A stretch of 64,000 nucleotides of DNA, taken from positions 34,774-98,773 of the forward strand of contig JAPYXD010000472.1 in assembly GCA_030998225.1 (NCBI GenBank), written 5' to 3'. The stretch's first letter is position 1. Each line of letters opens with the position of its first letter. Positions 12,240 to 25,500 of this stretch are shown one piece after another. The stretch comes from Diplolepis rosae. Taxonomy: Eukaryota > Arthropoda > Insecta > Hymenoptera > Diplolepididae. The translations under genes and the position numbers were made by a program. The notes beneath the pieces were generated by a model. The model was not told the DNA's origin. It ran no database searches and saw only the letters and a list, made by a program, of their open reading frames with translations.

Positions 12240-15200
12240 ATGACAAGATCTCTAAAATATGTACTAGGTATCATAAATTTCAGTTCTCAGCTTAAGTTCC
12301 CTGAGGAAGATGTATTTTAGTTACTTGGACTAATAAATATAATTTTTAAAATGACGAGATCTCTAAAATATGTACTAGGTATCATAAATTTCAGTTCTCA
12401 GCTTAAGTTCCCTGAGGAAGATGTTTTTTAAGCACCTGGACTACTAAATATAATTTTTAAAATGACGAGATCTCTAAAATATGTACTAGGTATCATAATT
12501 TTCAGTTCTCAGCTTAAGTTCCCTGAGGAAGATGGTTTTTAAGCACCTGGACTACTAGATATAATTTTCAAAATGACGGGATCTCTAAAATATAATCCAG
12601 GTATCCTTAATTTCAGTTCTCAGCTTAAGTTCCCTGAGGAAGATGTTTTTTAAGCACCTGGACTACTAAATATAATTTTTAAAATGACGAGATCTCTAAA
12701 ATATGTACTAGGTATCATAAATTTCAGTTCTCGGCTTAAGATCCCTGAGGAAGATGTATTTTAGGCACCTGGACTACTAGATATATTTTTTATACTCACT
12801 GGACCACTGAAATACCATTCGGATATCTTAAATTTTAGTTTTCACCTTAAGTTCCCTGAGGAAGATGTATTTTAGGTACTTGGACTACTAAATATAATTT
12901 TTTAAATGACGAGATCTCTAAAATATGTACTAGGTATCTTAATTTTCAGTTCTCAGCTTAAGTTCCCTGAAGAAGATGGTTTTTAAGCACCTGGACTACT
13001 AGATATAATTTTCAAAATGACGAGATCTCTAAAATATGTACTAGGTATCATAAATTTCAGTTCTCAGCTTAAGTTCCCTGAGGAAGATGTATTTTAAGCA
13101 CCTGGACTACTAGATATAATTTTCAAAATGACGAGATCTCTAAAATATATACTAGGTATCATAAATTTCAGTTCTCAGCTTAAGTTCCCTGAGGAAGATG
13201 GTTTTTAAGCACCTGGACTACTAGATATAATTTTCAAAATGACGGGATCTCTAAAATATAATCCAGGTATCCTTAATTTCAGTTCTCAGCTTAAGTTCCC
13301 TGAGGAAGATGTTTTTTAAGCACCTGGACTACTAAATATAATTTTTAAAATGACGAGATCTCTAAAATATGTACTAGGTATCATAAATTTCAGTTCTCGG
13401 CTTAAGTTCCCTGAGGAAGATGTATTTTAGGCACCTGGACTACTAGATATATTTTTTAGACTCACTGGACCACTGAAATACCATTCGGATATCTTAAATT
13501 TTAGTTCTCAGATTAAGTTCCCTGAGGAAGATGTATTTTAGGTACTTGGACTACTAAATATAATTTTTTAAATGACGAGATCTCTAAAATATGTACTAGG
13601 TATCTTAATTTTCAGTTCTCAGCTTAAGTTCCCTGAAGAAGATGGTTTTTAAGCACCTGGACTACTAGATATAATTTTCAAAATGACGAGATCTCTAAAA
13701 TATGTACTAGGTATCATAAATTCTCAGTTCTCAGGTTAAGTTCCCTGAGTAAGATGGTTTTTAAGCACCAGGACTACTAGATATAGTTTTCGAAATGACG
13801 GGATCTCTGAAATATATTCCAGGTAACCTTAATTTCAGTTCTCAGCTTAAGTTCCCTGAGGAAGATGTCTTTTAAGCACCTGGACTACTAAATATAATTT
13901 TTAAAATGACGAGATCTCTAAAATATGTACTAGGTTTCATAAATTTCAGTTCTCGGCTTAAGTTCCCTGAGGAAGATGTATTTTAGGCACCCGGACTACT
14001 AGATATAATTTTTAGAATGACTGGACCACTGAAATACCATTCGGATATCTTAGATTTTAGTTCTCAGCTTAAGTTCCCTGAGGAAGATGTATTTAGGTAC
14101 CTGGGCTACTAAATATAATTCTTAAAATGACGAGATCTCTAAAATATGTACTAGGTATCATAAATTTCAGTTCTCAGCTTAAGTTCCTGAGTAAGATGGT
14201 TTTTAAGCACATGGAATACTAGATATAATTTTTAAAATGACGGTTTCTCTAAAACATAATCCAGGTATCCTTAATTTCAGTTCTCAGCTTAAGTTCCCTG
14301 AGGAAGATGTTTTATAAGCACCTGGACTACTAAATATAATTTTCAAAATGACGAGATCTCTAAAATATGTACTAAGTATAAAAAATTTTCAGCTCTCAGC
14401 TTAAGTTCCCTGAGGAAGATGGTTTTTAAGCACCTGGACTACTAGATATAATTTTTAAAATGACGAGATCTCTAAAATATGTACTAGGTATCATAAATTT
14501 CAGTTCTCAGCTTAAGTTCCCTGAGGAAGATGTTTTTTAAGCACCTGGACTACTAAATATAATTTTCAAAATGACAAGATCTCTAAAATATGTACTAGGA
14601 ATCATAAATTTCAGTTCTCGGCTTAAGTTCCCTGAGGAAGATGTATTTTAGGCACCTGGACTACTAGATATAATTTTTAGAATCACTGGACCACTGAAAT
14701 ACCATTCGGATATCTTAAATTTTAGTTCTCAGATTAAGTTCCCTGAGGAAGATGTATTTTAGGTACTTGGACTACTAAATATAATTTTCAAAATGACGAG
14801 ATCTCTAAAATATGTACTAGGTATAAAAAATGTTCAGTTCTCAGCTTAAGTTCCCTGAGGAAGATGTATTTTAAGCACCTGGACTACTAGATATAATTTT
14901 CAAAATGACGGTGTCTCTAAAACATAATCCAGGTATCCTTAATTTCAGTTCTCAGCTTAAGTTCCCTGAGGAAGATGTTTTTTAAGCACCTGGACTAATA
15001 AATATAATTTTTTAAATGACGAGATCTCTAAAATATGTACTAGGAATCATAAATTTCAGTTCTCGGCTTAAGTTCCCTGAGGAAGATGTATTTTAAGCAC
15101 CTGGACTACTAGATATAATTTTTAGAATCACTGGACCACTGAAATACCATTCGGATATCTTAAATTTTAGTTCTCAGATTAAGTTCCCTGAGGAAGATGT

Positions 15201-17459
15201 ATTTTAGGTACTTGGACTACTAAATATAATTTTCAAAATGACGAGATCTCTAAAATATGTACTAGGTATCAAAAATTTTCAGTTCTCAGCTTAAGATCCC
15301 TGAGGAAGATGGTTTTTAAGCACCTGGACTACTAGATATAATTTTTAAAATGACGAGATCTCTAAAATATGTACTAGGTATCATAAATTTCAGTTCTCGG
15401 CTTAAGTTCCCTGAGGAAGATGTATTTTAGGTACTTGGACTAGTAAATATAATTTTTAAAATGACTGGACCACTGAAATACCATTCGGATATCTTAAATT
15501 TTAGTTCTCAGCATAACTTCCCTGAGGAAAATGTATTTAGGTACTTGGACTACTAAATATAATTCTTAAAATGACGAGATCTCTAAAATATGTACAAGGT
15601 ATCATAAATTTCAGTTCTCAGCTTAAGTTCCCTGAGTAAGATGGTTTTTAAGCACATGGACTACTAGATATAATTTACAAAATGACGGGATCTCTACACT
15701 ATCAACCAGGTATCCTTAATTTCAGTTCTCAGCTTAAGTTCCCTGAGGAAGATGTTTTTTAAGCATCTGGACTACTAAATATAATTTTCAAAATGACGGG
15801 ATCTCTAAAATATAGTCCAGGTATCCTTAGTTTTCAGTTCTCAGCTTAAGTTCCCTGAGGAAGATGGTTTTTAAGCACCTGGACTACTAGATATAATTTT
15901 CAGAATTTCGAGATCTCTAAAATATGTACTAGGTATCATAAATTTCAGTTCTCAGCTTAAGTTCCCTGAGGAAGATGGTTTTTAAGCACCTGGACTACTA
16001 GATATAATTTTTAAAATGACGAGATCTCTAAAATATGTACTAGGTATCATAAATTTCAGTTCTCAGCTTAAGTTCCCTGAGGAAGATGGTTTTTAAGCAC
16101 CTGGACTACTAGATATAATTTTTAAAATGACGAGATCTCTAAAATATATACTAGGTATCATAAATTTCAGTTCTCAGCTTAAGTTCCCTGAGGAAGATGT
16201 ATTTTAGGTACTTGGACTACTTAATAACATTTTTTAAATGACGAGATCTCTAAAATATGTACTAGGTATCTTAATTATCAGTTCTCAGCTTAAGTTCCCT
16301 GAGGAAGATGGATTTTAAGCACCTGGACTACTAGATATAATTTTCAAAATGACAAGATCTCTAAAATATAGTCCAGGTATCCTTAATTTTCAGTTCTCAG
16401 CTTAAGTTCCCTGAGGAAGATGGTTTTTAAGCACCTGGACTACTAGATATAATTTTTAAAATGACGAGATCTCTAAAATATGTACTAGGTATCATAAATT
16501 TCAGTTCTCGGCTTAAGTTCCCTGAGGAAGATGTATTTTAGGCACCTGGACTACTAGATATAATTTTTAGAATGACTGGACCACTGAAATACCATTCGGA
16601 TATCTTAAATTTTAGTTCTCAGCTTCAGTTCCCTGAGGAAGATGTATTTAGGTACTTGGACTACTAAATATAATTTTTAAAATGACGAGATCTCTAAAAT
16701 ATGTACTAGGTATCATAAATTTCCGTTCTCGGCTTAAGTTCCATGAGGAAGATGTATTTTAAGCACCTGGACTGCTTAATATAATTTTCAAAATGACGGG
16801 ATCTCTAAAATATAATCCAGGTATCATTAATTTCAGTTCTCAGCTTAAGTTCCCTGAGGAAGTTGTTTTATAAGCACCTTGACTACTAAATATAATTTTC
16901 AAAATGACAAGATCCCTAAAATATGTACTAGGTATCAAAAATTTTCAGTTCTCAGCTTAAGTTCCCTGAGGAAGATGGTTTTTAAGCACCTGGACTACTA
17001 GATATAATTTTCAAAATGACGGGATCTCTAAAATATAATCCAGGTATCCTTAATTTCAGTTCTCAGCTTAAGTTCCCTGAGGAAGATGTTTTTTAAGCAC
17101 CTGGACTACTAAATATAATTTTTTAAATGACGAGATCTCTAAAATATGTACTAGGTATCATAAATTTCAGTTCTCGGCTTAAGATCCCTGAGGAAGATGT
17201 ATTTTAGGCACCTGGACTACTAGATATATTTTTTATACTCACTGGACCACTGAAATACCATTCGGATATCTTAAATTTTAGTTCTCAGCTTAAGTTCCCT
17301 GAGTAAGATGGTTTTTAAGCACCTGGACTACTAGATATAATTTTTAGAATGACGAGATCTCTAAAATATGTACTAGGTATCATAAATTTCAGTTCTCAGC
17401 TTAAGTTCCCTGAGGAAGATGTATTTTAGGTACTTGGACTACTAAATATAATTTTTAAA

Positions 17460-17903
17460 ATGACTTGACCACTGAAATACCTTTCGGTTATCTTAAATTT
17501 TAGTTCTCAGCATAACTTCCCTGAGGAAAATGTATTTTAGGTACTTGGACTACTAAATAAAATTTTTTAAATGACGAGATCTCTAAAATATGTACTAGGT
17601 ATCTTAATTATCAGTTCTCAGCTTAAGTTCGCTGAGGAAGATGTATTTTAGGTACCTGGACTACTAAATATAATTTTTTAAATGACGAGATCTCTAAAAT
17701 ACGTACTAGGTATATTAATTTTCAGTTGTCAGCTTAAGTTCCCTGAGGAAGATGGTTTTTAAGCACCTGGACTACTAGATATAATTTTCAAAATGACGAG
17801 ATCTCTAAAATATGTACTAGGTATCATAAATTTCAGTTCTCGGCTTAAGTTCCCTGAGTATGATGGTTTTTAATCACCTGGACTACTAGATATAATTTTC
17901 AAA
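17460..17903 (+). repeat. TTCGCTGAGG cassette (4 monomers), copy at 17.5 kb
   Basis: Four units, exactly 444 bp. A C unit with CAGCATAACTTCC and GAGGAAAATG joins through AAATAAAATTTTTTAAATG to an A2-like unit with TTAATTATCAG and TTCGCTGAGG. Next comes a unit with TACGTACTAGGTATATT and GTTGTCAGC, then an A unit with CTCGGC, GAGTATGATGG and TTTTTAATCACC. These rare marks identify all copies. A B unit follows here, whereas an E unit follows the copies at 43, 49, 58 and 61 kb. Confidence 0.88.
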
Positions 17904-18125
17904 ATGACGGGATCTCTAAAATATAATCCAGGTATCCTTAATTTCAGTTCTCAGCTTAAGTTCCCTGAGTAAGAAGGTTTTTAAGCACCTGGACTACTAG
18001 ATATAATTTTTTTAATGACGAGATCTCTAAAATATATACTAGGTATCATAAATTTCAGTTCTCGGCTTAAGTTCCCTGAGGAAGATGTATTTTAGGCACC
18101 TGGACTACTAGATATAATATTAAAA

Positions 18126-18235
18126 ATGACTGTACCACTAAAAACCCATTCGGATAACTAAAATTTAATTTCTCAGCTTAAGTTCCCTGAGGAATATGTA
18201 TTTAAATACATTGACTACTAAATATAATTCTTAAA
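18126..18235 (+). repeat. Degenerate type C monomer
   Basis: It is recognisably C, 110 bp, but has ACTGTACCACTAAAAACCC, a changed GGATAACTAAAAT, GAGGAATATG and TTTAAATACATTGAC. It carries many more changes than its neighbours and no insertion from elsewhere. Confidence 0.75.
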
Positions 18236-18569
18236 ATGACGAGATCTCTAAAATATGTACTAGGTATCATAAATTTTCAGTGGTCAGCTTAAGTTCCCTG
18301 AGGAAGATGGTTTTTAAGCACCTGGACTACTAGATATAATTTTCAAAATGTCGAGATCTCTAAAATATGTACTAGGTATCATAAATTTCAGTTCTCAGCT
18401 TAAGTTCCCTGAGGAAGATGGTTTTTAAGCACCTGGACTACTAGATATAATTTTTAAAATGACGAGATCTCTAAAATATGTACTAGGTATCATAAATTTC
18501 AGTTCTCAGCTTAAGTTCTCTGAGTAAGATGGTTTTTAAGCACATGGACTACTAGATATAATTTTCAAA

Positions 18570-19127
18570 ATGACGGGTTCTCTAAAACATAATCCAGGTA
18601 TCTTAAATTTTAGTTCTCAGCTTAAGTTCCCTGAGGACGATGTTTTTTAAGCTTCTTTAAAATACTAAATATAATTTTTAAAATGACGAGATCTCTAAAA
18701 TATGTACTAGGTATAAAAAATTTTCAGTTCTCAGCTTAAGTTCCCTGAGGAAGATGGTTTTTAAGCACCTGGACTACTAGATATAATTTTCAAAATGTCG
18801 AGATCTCTAAAATATGTACTAGGTATCATAAAGTTCAGTTCTCAGCTTATGTTCCCTGAGTAAGATGGGTTTGAAGCACCTGGACTACTAGATATAATTT
18901 TCAAAATGACGGAATCTCTAAAACATAATCCAGGTATCCTTAATTTCAGTTCTCAGCTTAAGTTCCCTGAGTATGATGGTTTTTAAGCACCTGGACTACT
19001 AGATATAGTTTTTATAATGACGAGATCTCTAAAATATGTACTAGGTATCATAAATTTCAGTTCTCAGCTTAAGTTCCCTGAGGAAGATGGTTTTCAAGCA
19101 CCTGGACTAATAGATATAATTTTCAAA
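18570..19127 (+). repeat. Bh-K-A-Bh-A cassette, copy at 18.6 kb
   Basis: 558 bp, same order. The first Bh is a hybrid: it starts as Bh and continues TATCTTAAATTTTAG as in type C. It also has GAGGACGATG and an altered AAGCTTCTTTAAAATAC junction. In the last unit (19017-19127) the usual TAA is CAA, which opens the 63-codon frame at 19017-19208. Confidence 0.8.
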
Positions 19128-20347
19128 ATGACAAGATCTTTAAAATATGTACTAGGTATCATAAATTTCAGTTCTCGGCTTAAGTTCCCTGAGGAAGATG
19201 TATTTTAGGTACTTGGACTGATAAATATAATTTTTAAAATGACGAGATCTCTAAAATATGTACCAGGTATCATAAATTGCAGTTCTCAGCTTAAGTTCCC
19301 TGAGGAAGATGTTTTTTAAGCACCTGGACTACTAAATATAATTTTTAAAATGACGAGATCTCTAAAATATGTACTAGGTATCATAAATTTCAGTTCTCAG
19401 CTTAAGTTCCCTGAGGAAGATGTATTTTAGGTACTTGGACTACTAAATATAATTTTTAAAATGACGAGATCTCTAAAATATGTACTAGGTATCTTAATTT
19501 TCAGTTCTCAGCTTAAGTTCCCTGAGGAAGATGGTTTTTAAGCACCTGGACTACTAGATATAATTTTCAAAATGACGAGATCTCTAAAATATGTACTAGG
19601 TATCATAAATTTCAGTTCTCGGCTTAAGTTCCCTGAGGAAGATGTATTTTAGGCACCTGGACTACTAGATATAATTTTTAGAATGACTGGACCACTGAAA
19701 TAGCAAACGGATATCATAAATTTAAGTTCTCAGCGAAAGTTCCATGAGGAAGATGTATTTACGTACTTGGACTAATAAATATAATTTTTAAAATGACGAT
19801 ATCTCTAAAATATGTACCAGGTATCATAAATTGCAGTTCTCGGCTTAAGTTCCCTGAGGAAGATGTATTTTAGGCCCCTGGACTACTAGATATAATTTTT
19901 AGAATGACTGGACCACTGAAATACCATTCGGATATCTTAAATTTTAGTTCTCAGCTTAAGTTCCCTGAGGAAGATGTATTTAGGTACTTGGACTACTAAA
20001 TATAATTCTTAAAATGACGAGATCTCTAAAATATGTACTAGGTATCAAAAATTTTCAGTTCTCAGCTTATGTTCCCTGAGGAAGATGGTTTTTAAGCACC
20101 TGGACTACTAGATATAATATTCAAAATAACGAGATCTCTAAAATATGTACTGGATATCATAAATTTCAGTTCTCAGCTTAAGTTCCCTGAGGAAGATGGT
20201 TTTTAAGCACCTGGACTACTAGATATAATTTTCAAAATGACGAGATCTCTAAAATATGTACTAGGTATCATAAATTTCAGTTCTCAGCTTAAGTTCCCTG
20301 AGTAAGATGGTTTTTAAGCACATGGACTACTAGATATAATTTTCAAA

Positions 20348-20792
20348 ATGACGGGTTCTCTAAAACATAATCCAGGTATCCTTAATTTCAGTTCTCAGCT
20401 TAAGTTCCCTGAGGAAGATGTTTTTTAAGCATCTGGACTACTAAATATAATTTTCAAAATGACGAGATCTCTAAAATATGTACTAGGTATAAAAAATTTT
20501 CAGTTCTCAGCTTAAGTTCCCTGAGGAAGATGGTTTTTAAGCACCTGGACTACTAGATATAATTTTCAAAATGTCGAGATCTCTAAAATATGTACTAGGT
20601 ATCATAAATTTCAGTTCTCAGCTTAAGTTCCCTGAGTAAGATGGGTTTGAAGCACCTGGACTACTAGATATAATTTTCAAAATGACGGGATCTCTAAAAC
20701 ATAATCCAGGTATCCTTAATTTCAGTTCTCAGCTTAAGTTCCCTGAGTATGATAGTTTTTAATCACCTGGACTACTAGATATAATTTTCAAA
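20348..20792 (+). repeat. Bh cassette lacking its last monomer, copy at 20.3 kb
   Basis: The order Bh, K, A(GGGTTTGAAG), Bh is kept, but the Bh unit ends GAGTATGATAG and TTTTTAATCACC and goes straight to an ACAAGATCTTT unit. That gives 445 bp, one unit fewer than the copies at 18.6 and 22.0 kb. The missing unit is the A entered by GTTTTTATAATG. The loss is in register. Confidence 0.82.
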
Positions 20793-21125
20793 ATGACAAG
20801 ATCTTTAAAATATGTACTAGGTATCATAAATTTCAGTTCTCGGCTTAAGTTCCCTGAGGAAGATGTATTTTAGGTACTTGGACTAATAAATATAATTTTT
20901 AAAATGACGAGATCTCTAAAATATGTACCAGGTATCATAAATTGCAGTTCTCAGCTTAAGTTCCCTGAGGAAGATGTTTTTTAAGCACCTGGACTACTAA
21001 ATATAATTTTTAAAATGACGAGATCTCTAAAATATTTACTAGGTATCATAAATTTCAGTTCTCAGCTTAAGTTCCCTGAGGAAGATGTATTTTAGGTACT
21101 TGGACTAATATATATAATTTTTAAA

Positions 21126-21236
21126 ATGACGAGATCTCTAAAATATGTACTAGGTATCTTAATTTTCAGTTCTCAGCTTAAGTTCCCTGAGGAAGATGGT
21201 TTTTAAGCACCTGGACTACTAGATATAATTTTCAAA
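21126..21236 (+). repeat. Representative type A2 monomer (111 bp)
   Basis: Type A2 is identical to type A through GTACTAGGTATC and then reads TTAATTTTCAG instead of ATAAATTTCAG, with no length change. It commonly precedes a type E or B monomer, which in turn precedes type C, giving a recurrent A2-E-C or A2-B-C order in the left and middle of the window (for example around 2.46-2.79 kb, 3.46-3.79 kb and 28.1-29.0 kb). Confidence 0.85.
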
Positions 21237-21457
21237 ATGACGAGATCTCTAAAATATGTACTAGGTATCATAAATTTCAGTTCTCGGCTTAAGTTCCCTG
21301 AGGAAGATGTATTTTAGGCACCTGGACTACCAGATATAATTTTTAGAATGACTGGACCACTGAAATACCATTCGGATATCTTACATTTTAGTTCTCAGCT
21401 TAAGTTCCCTGAGGAAGATGTATTTACGTACTTGGACTACTAAATATACTTTTTAAA

Positions 21458-21568
21458 ATTTCGAGTTCTCTTAAATATGTACTATGGTGCATAAATTTCA
21501 GTTCTCGGCTTAATTTCCCTGAGGAAGATGTATTTTAGGCACCTGGACTACTAGATATAATTTTTAGA
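21458..21568 (+). repeat. Degenerate type A monomer
   Basis: It begins ATTTCGAGTTCTCTTAAA instead of ATGACGAGATCTC and has ACTATGGTGCATAAATTT and CTTAATTTCCC. Both the BglII and AflII sites are lost, yet the length stays 111 bp. Confidence 0.75.
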
Positions 21569-22012
21569 ATGACTGGACCACTGAAATACCATTGGGATAT
21601 CTTAAATTTTAGTTCTCAGCTTAAGTTCCCTGAGGAAGATGTATTTAGGTACTTGGACTACTAAATATAATTCTTAAAATGACGAGATCTCTAAAATATG
21701 TACTAGGTATCATAAATTTTCAGTTCTCAGCTTAAGTTCCCTGAGGAAGATGGTTTTTAAGCACCTGGACTACTAGATATAATTTTCAAAATGTCGAGAT
21801 CTCTAAAATATGTACTGGATATCATAAATTTCAGTTCTCAGCTTAAGTTCCCTGAGGAAGATGGTTTTTAAGCACCTGGACTACTAGATATAATTTTTAA
21901 AATGACGAGATCTCTAAAATATGTCCTGGGTATCATAAATTTCAGTTCTCAGCTTAAGTTCCATGAGTAAGATTGTTTTTAAGCACATGGACTACTAGAT
22001 ATAATTTTCAAA

Positions 22013-22568
22013 ATGACGGGTTCTCTAAAACATAATCCAGGTATCCTTAATTTCAGTTCTCAGCTCAAGTTCCCTGAGGAAGATGTTTTTTAAGCATCTG
22101 GACTACTGAATATAATTTTCAAAATGACGAGATCTCTAAAATATGTACTAGGTATAAAAAATTTTCAGTTCTCAGCTTAAGTTCCCTGAGGAAGATGGTT
22201 TTTAAGCACCTGGACTACTAGATATAATTTTCAAAATGTCGAGATCTCTAAAATATGTACTAGGTATCATAAATTTCAGTTCTCAGCTTAAGTTCCCTGA
22301 GTAAGATGGGTTTGAAGCACCTGGACTACTAGATATAATTTTCAAAATGACGGGATCTCTAAAACATAATCCAGGTATCCTTAATTTCAGTTCTCAGCTT
22401 AAGTTCCCTGAGTATGATAGTTTTTAAGCACCTGGACTACTAGATATAGTTTTTATAATGACGAGATCTCTAAAATATGTACTAGGTATCATAAATTTCA
22501 GTTCTCAGCTTAAGTTCCCTGAGGAAGATGGTTTTTAAGCACCTGGACTACTAGATATAATTTTCAAA
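22013..22568 (+). repeat. Bh-K-A-Bh-A cassette, copy at 22.0 kb
   Basis: 556 bp, full order, GAGTATGATAG shared with the copy at 20.3 kb. It lies 1665 bp (15 monomers) after that copy, which itself lies 1778 bp (16 monomers) after the 18.6-kb copy; the difference of one unit matches the unit missing at 20.79 kb. P units recur in step at about 19.26, 20.93 and 22.70 kb. Confidence 0.85.
22458..22568 (+). repeat. Representative type A monomer (111 bp)
   Basis: Type A is the commonest form. Numbered from its ATG, it has the palindrome GAGATCTC at 6-13 (BglII), GTACTAGGTATCATAAATTT at 22-41, CTCAG at 47-51, AflII CTTAAG at 52-57, CTGAG at 62-66 and a T-run ending in TAA at 79-81. The pentamers CTCAG and CTGAG are inverted repeats around a 10-nt centre, so each unit has a small dyad over its best-conserved part. 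Read as codons, the unit is 26 sense codons followed by a stop, then 10 further codons before the next ATG. There is no sign that this is translated. Confidence 0.93.
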
Positions 22569-25500
22569 ATGACAAGATCTCTAAAATATGTACTAGGTAT
22601 CATAAATTTCAGTTCTCGGCTTAAGTTCCCTGAGGAAGATGTATTTTAGGTACTTGGACTGATAAATATAATTTTTAAAATGACGAGATCTCTAAAATAT
22701 GTACCAGGTATCATAAATTGCAGTTCTCAGCTTAAGTTCCCTGAGGAAGATGTTTTTTGAGCACCTGGACTACTAACTATAATTTTTAAAATGACGAGAT
22801 CTCTAAAATATTTACTAGGTATCATAAATTTCAGTTCTCGGCTTAAGTTCCCTGAGGAAGATGGTTTTTAAGCACCTGGACTACTAGATATAATTTTCAA
22901 AATGACGGGATCTCTAAAACATAATCCAGGTATCCTTAATTTCAGTTCTCAGCTTAAGTTCCCTGAGGAAGATGTTTTTTAAGCACCTGGACTACTAAAT
23001 ATATTTTTTTAAATGACGAGATCTCTAAAATATGTACTAGGAATCATAAATTTCAGTTCTCGGCTTAAGTTCCCTGAGGAAGATGTATTTTAGGCACCTG
23101 GACTACTAGATATAATTTTTAGAATCACTGGACCACTGAAATACCATTCGGATATCTTAAATTTTAGTTCTCAGATTAAGTTCCCTGAGGAAGATGTATT
23201 TTAGGTACTTGGACTACTAAATATAATTTTCAAAATGACGAGATCTCTAAAATATGTACTGGGTATAAAAAATGTTCAGTTCTCAGCTTAAGTTCCATGA
23301 GGAAGATGGTTTTTAAGCACCTGGACTACTAGATATAATTTTTAAAATGACGAGATCTCTAAAACATGTTCTAGGTATCATAAATTTCAGTTCTCAGCTT
23401 AAGTTCCCTGAGGAAGATGTATTTTAGGTACTTGGACTAGTAAATATAATTTTTAAAATGACTGGACCACTGAAATACCATTCGGATATCTTAAATTTTA
23501 GTTCTCAGCATAACTTCCCTGAGGAAAATGTATTTTAGGTACTTGGACTACTAAATAAAATTTTTTAAATGACGAGATCTCTAAAATATGTACCAGGTAT
23601 CTTAATTATCAGTTCTCAGCTTAAGTTCGCTGAGGAAGATGTATTTTAGGTACCTGGACTACTAAATATAATTTTCAAAATGACGGGATCTCTAAAATAT
23701 AGTCCAGGTATCCTTAATTTTCAGTTCTCAGCTTAAGTTCCCTGAGGAAGATGGTTTTTAAGCACCTGGACTACTAGATATAATTTTTAAAATGACGAGA
23801 TCTCTAAAATATGTACTAGGTATCATAAATTTCAGTTCTCGGCTTAAGTTCCCTGAGGAAGATGTATTTTAGGCACCTGGACTACTAGATATAATTTTTA
23901 GAATGACTGGACCACTGAAATACCATTCGGATATCTTAAATTTTAGTTCTCAGCTTAAGTTCCCTGAGGAAGATGGTTTTTAAGCACCTGGACTACTAGA
24001 TATAATTTTCAAAATGACGAGATCTCTAAAATATGTACTAGGTATCATAAATTTCAGTTCTCAGCTTAAGTTCCCTGAGGAAGATGATTTTTAAGCACCT
24101 GGACTACTAGATATAATTTTTAAAATGACGAGATCTCTAAAATATGTACTAGGTATCATAAATTTCAGTTCTCAGCTTAAGTTCCCTGAGTAAGATGGTT
24201 TTTAAGCACATGGACTACTAGATATAATTTTCAAAATGACGGGATCTCTAAAACATAATCCAGGTATCCTTAATTTCAGTTCTCAGCTTAAGTTCCCTGA
24301 GGAAGATGTATTTTAGGTACTTGGACTAATAAATATAATTTTTAAAATGACGAGATCTCTAAAATATGTACCAGGTATCATAAATTGCAGTTCTCAGCTT
24401 AAGTTCCCTGAGGAAGATGTTTTTTAAGCACCTGGACTACTAAATATAATTTTTAAAATGACGAGATCTCTAAAATATGTACTAGGTATCATAAATTTCA
24501 GTTCTCAGCTTAAGTTCCCTGAGGAAGATGTATTTTAGGTACTTGGACTAAAATATATAATTTTTAAAATGACGAGATCTCTAAAATATGTACTAGGTAT
24601 CTTAATTTTCAGTTCTCAGCTTAAGTTCCCTGAGGAAGATGGTTTTTAAGCACCTGGACTACTAGATATAATTTTCAAAATGACGAGATCTCTAAAATAT
24701 AGTCCAGGTATCCTTAATTTTCAGTTCTCAGCTTAAGTTCCCTGAGGAAGATGTATTTTAGGCACCTGGACTACTAGATATAATTTTTAGAATGACTGGA
24801 CCACTGAAATACCATTCGGATATCTTAAATTTTAGTTCGCAGCTTAAGTTCCATGAGGAAGATGTATTTATTTACTTGGACTACTAAATATAATTTTTAA
24901 AATGACGAGATCTCTAAAATATTTACTAGGTATCATAAATTTCAGTTCTCGGCTTAAGTTCCCTGAGTAAGATGTGTTTTAGGCACCTGGACTACTAGAT
25001 ATAATTTTGATAATGACTGGACCACTGAAATCCCATTCGGATATCTTAAATTTTAGTTCTCAGCTTAAGTTCCCTGAGGAAGATGGGTTTGAAGCACCTG
25101 GACTACTAGATATAATTTTCAAAATGAGGGGTTCTCTAAAACATAATCCAGGTATCCTTAATTTCAGTTCTCAGCTTAAGTTCCCTGAGTAAGATGGGTT
25201 TGAAGCACCTGGACTACTAGATATAATTTTCAAAATGACGGGATCTCTAAAACATAATCCAGGTATCCTTAATTTCAGTTCTCAGCTTAAGTTCCCTGAG
25301 TAGTATGGTTTTTAAGCACCTGGACTACTAGATATAGTTTTTATAATGACGAGATCTCTAAAATATGTACTAGGTATCATAAATTTCAGTTCTCAGCTTA
25401 AGTTCCCTGAGGAAGATGTTTTTTGAGCACCTGGACTAATAAATATAATTTTCAAAATGACAAGATCTCTAAAATATGTACTAGGTATCATAAATTTCAG

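Larger units (their letters stand above)
12240..18569 (+). repeat. Mixed satellite stretch with a local 6-monomer duplication
   Basis: This is satellite only. The order B(GTTTTTTAAGC), A(CTCGG), C beginning with a CTCACTGG junction, then A2 with CCCTGAAGAAGATGG occurs twice. The CCCTGAAGAAG marks are near 12.97 and 13.63 kb, about 665 bp or six monomers apart. A similar C unit with TATACTCACTGG recurs near 17.23 kb. A partial relative of the nine-monomer cassette ends near 16.9 kb in GAAGTTGTTTTATAAGC. Confidence 0.75.

Noticed and set aside
19017..19208. Open frame of 63 codons
   Set aside because: Same two-monomer reading; the stop in the first unit is CAA.
25007..25192. Open frame of 61 codons
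   Set aside because: A C unit joined to a Bh unit; the first stop is replaced by GAA in GGGTTTGAAG, and the frame ends at GAGTAAG.
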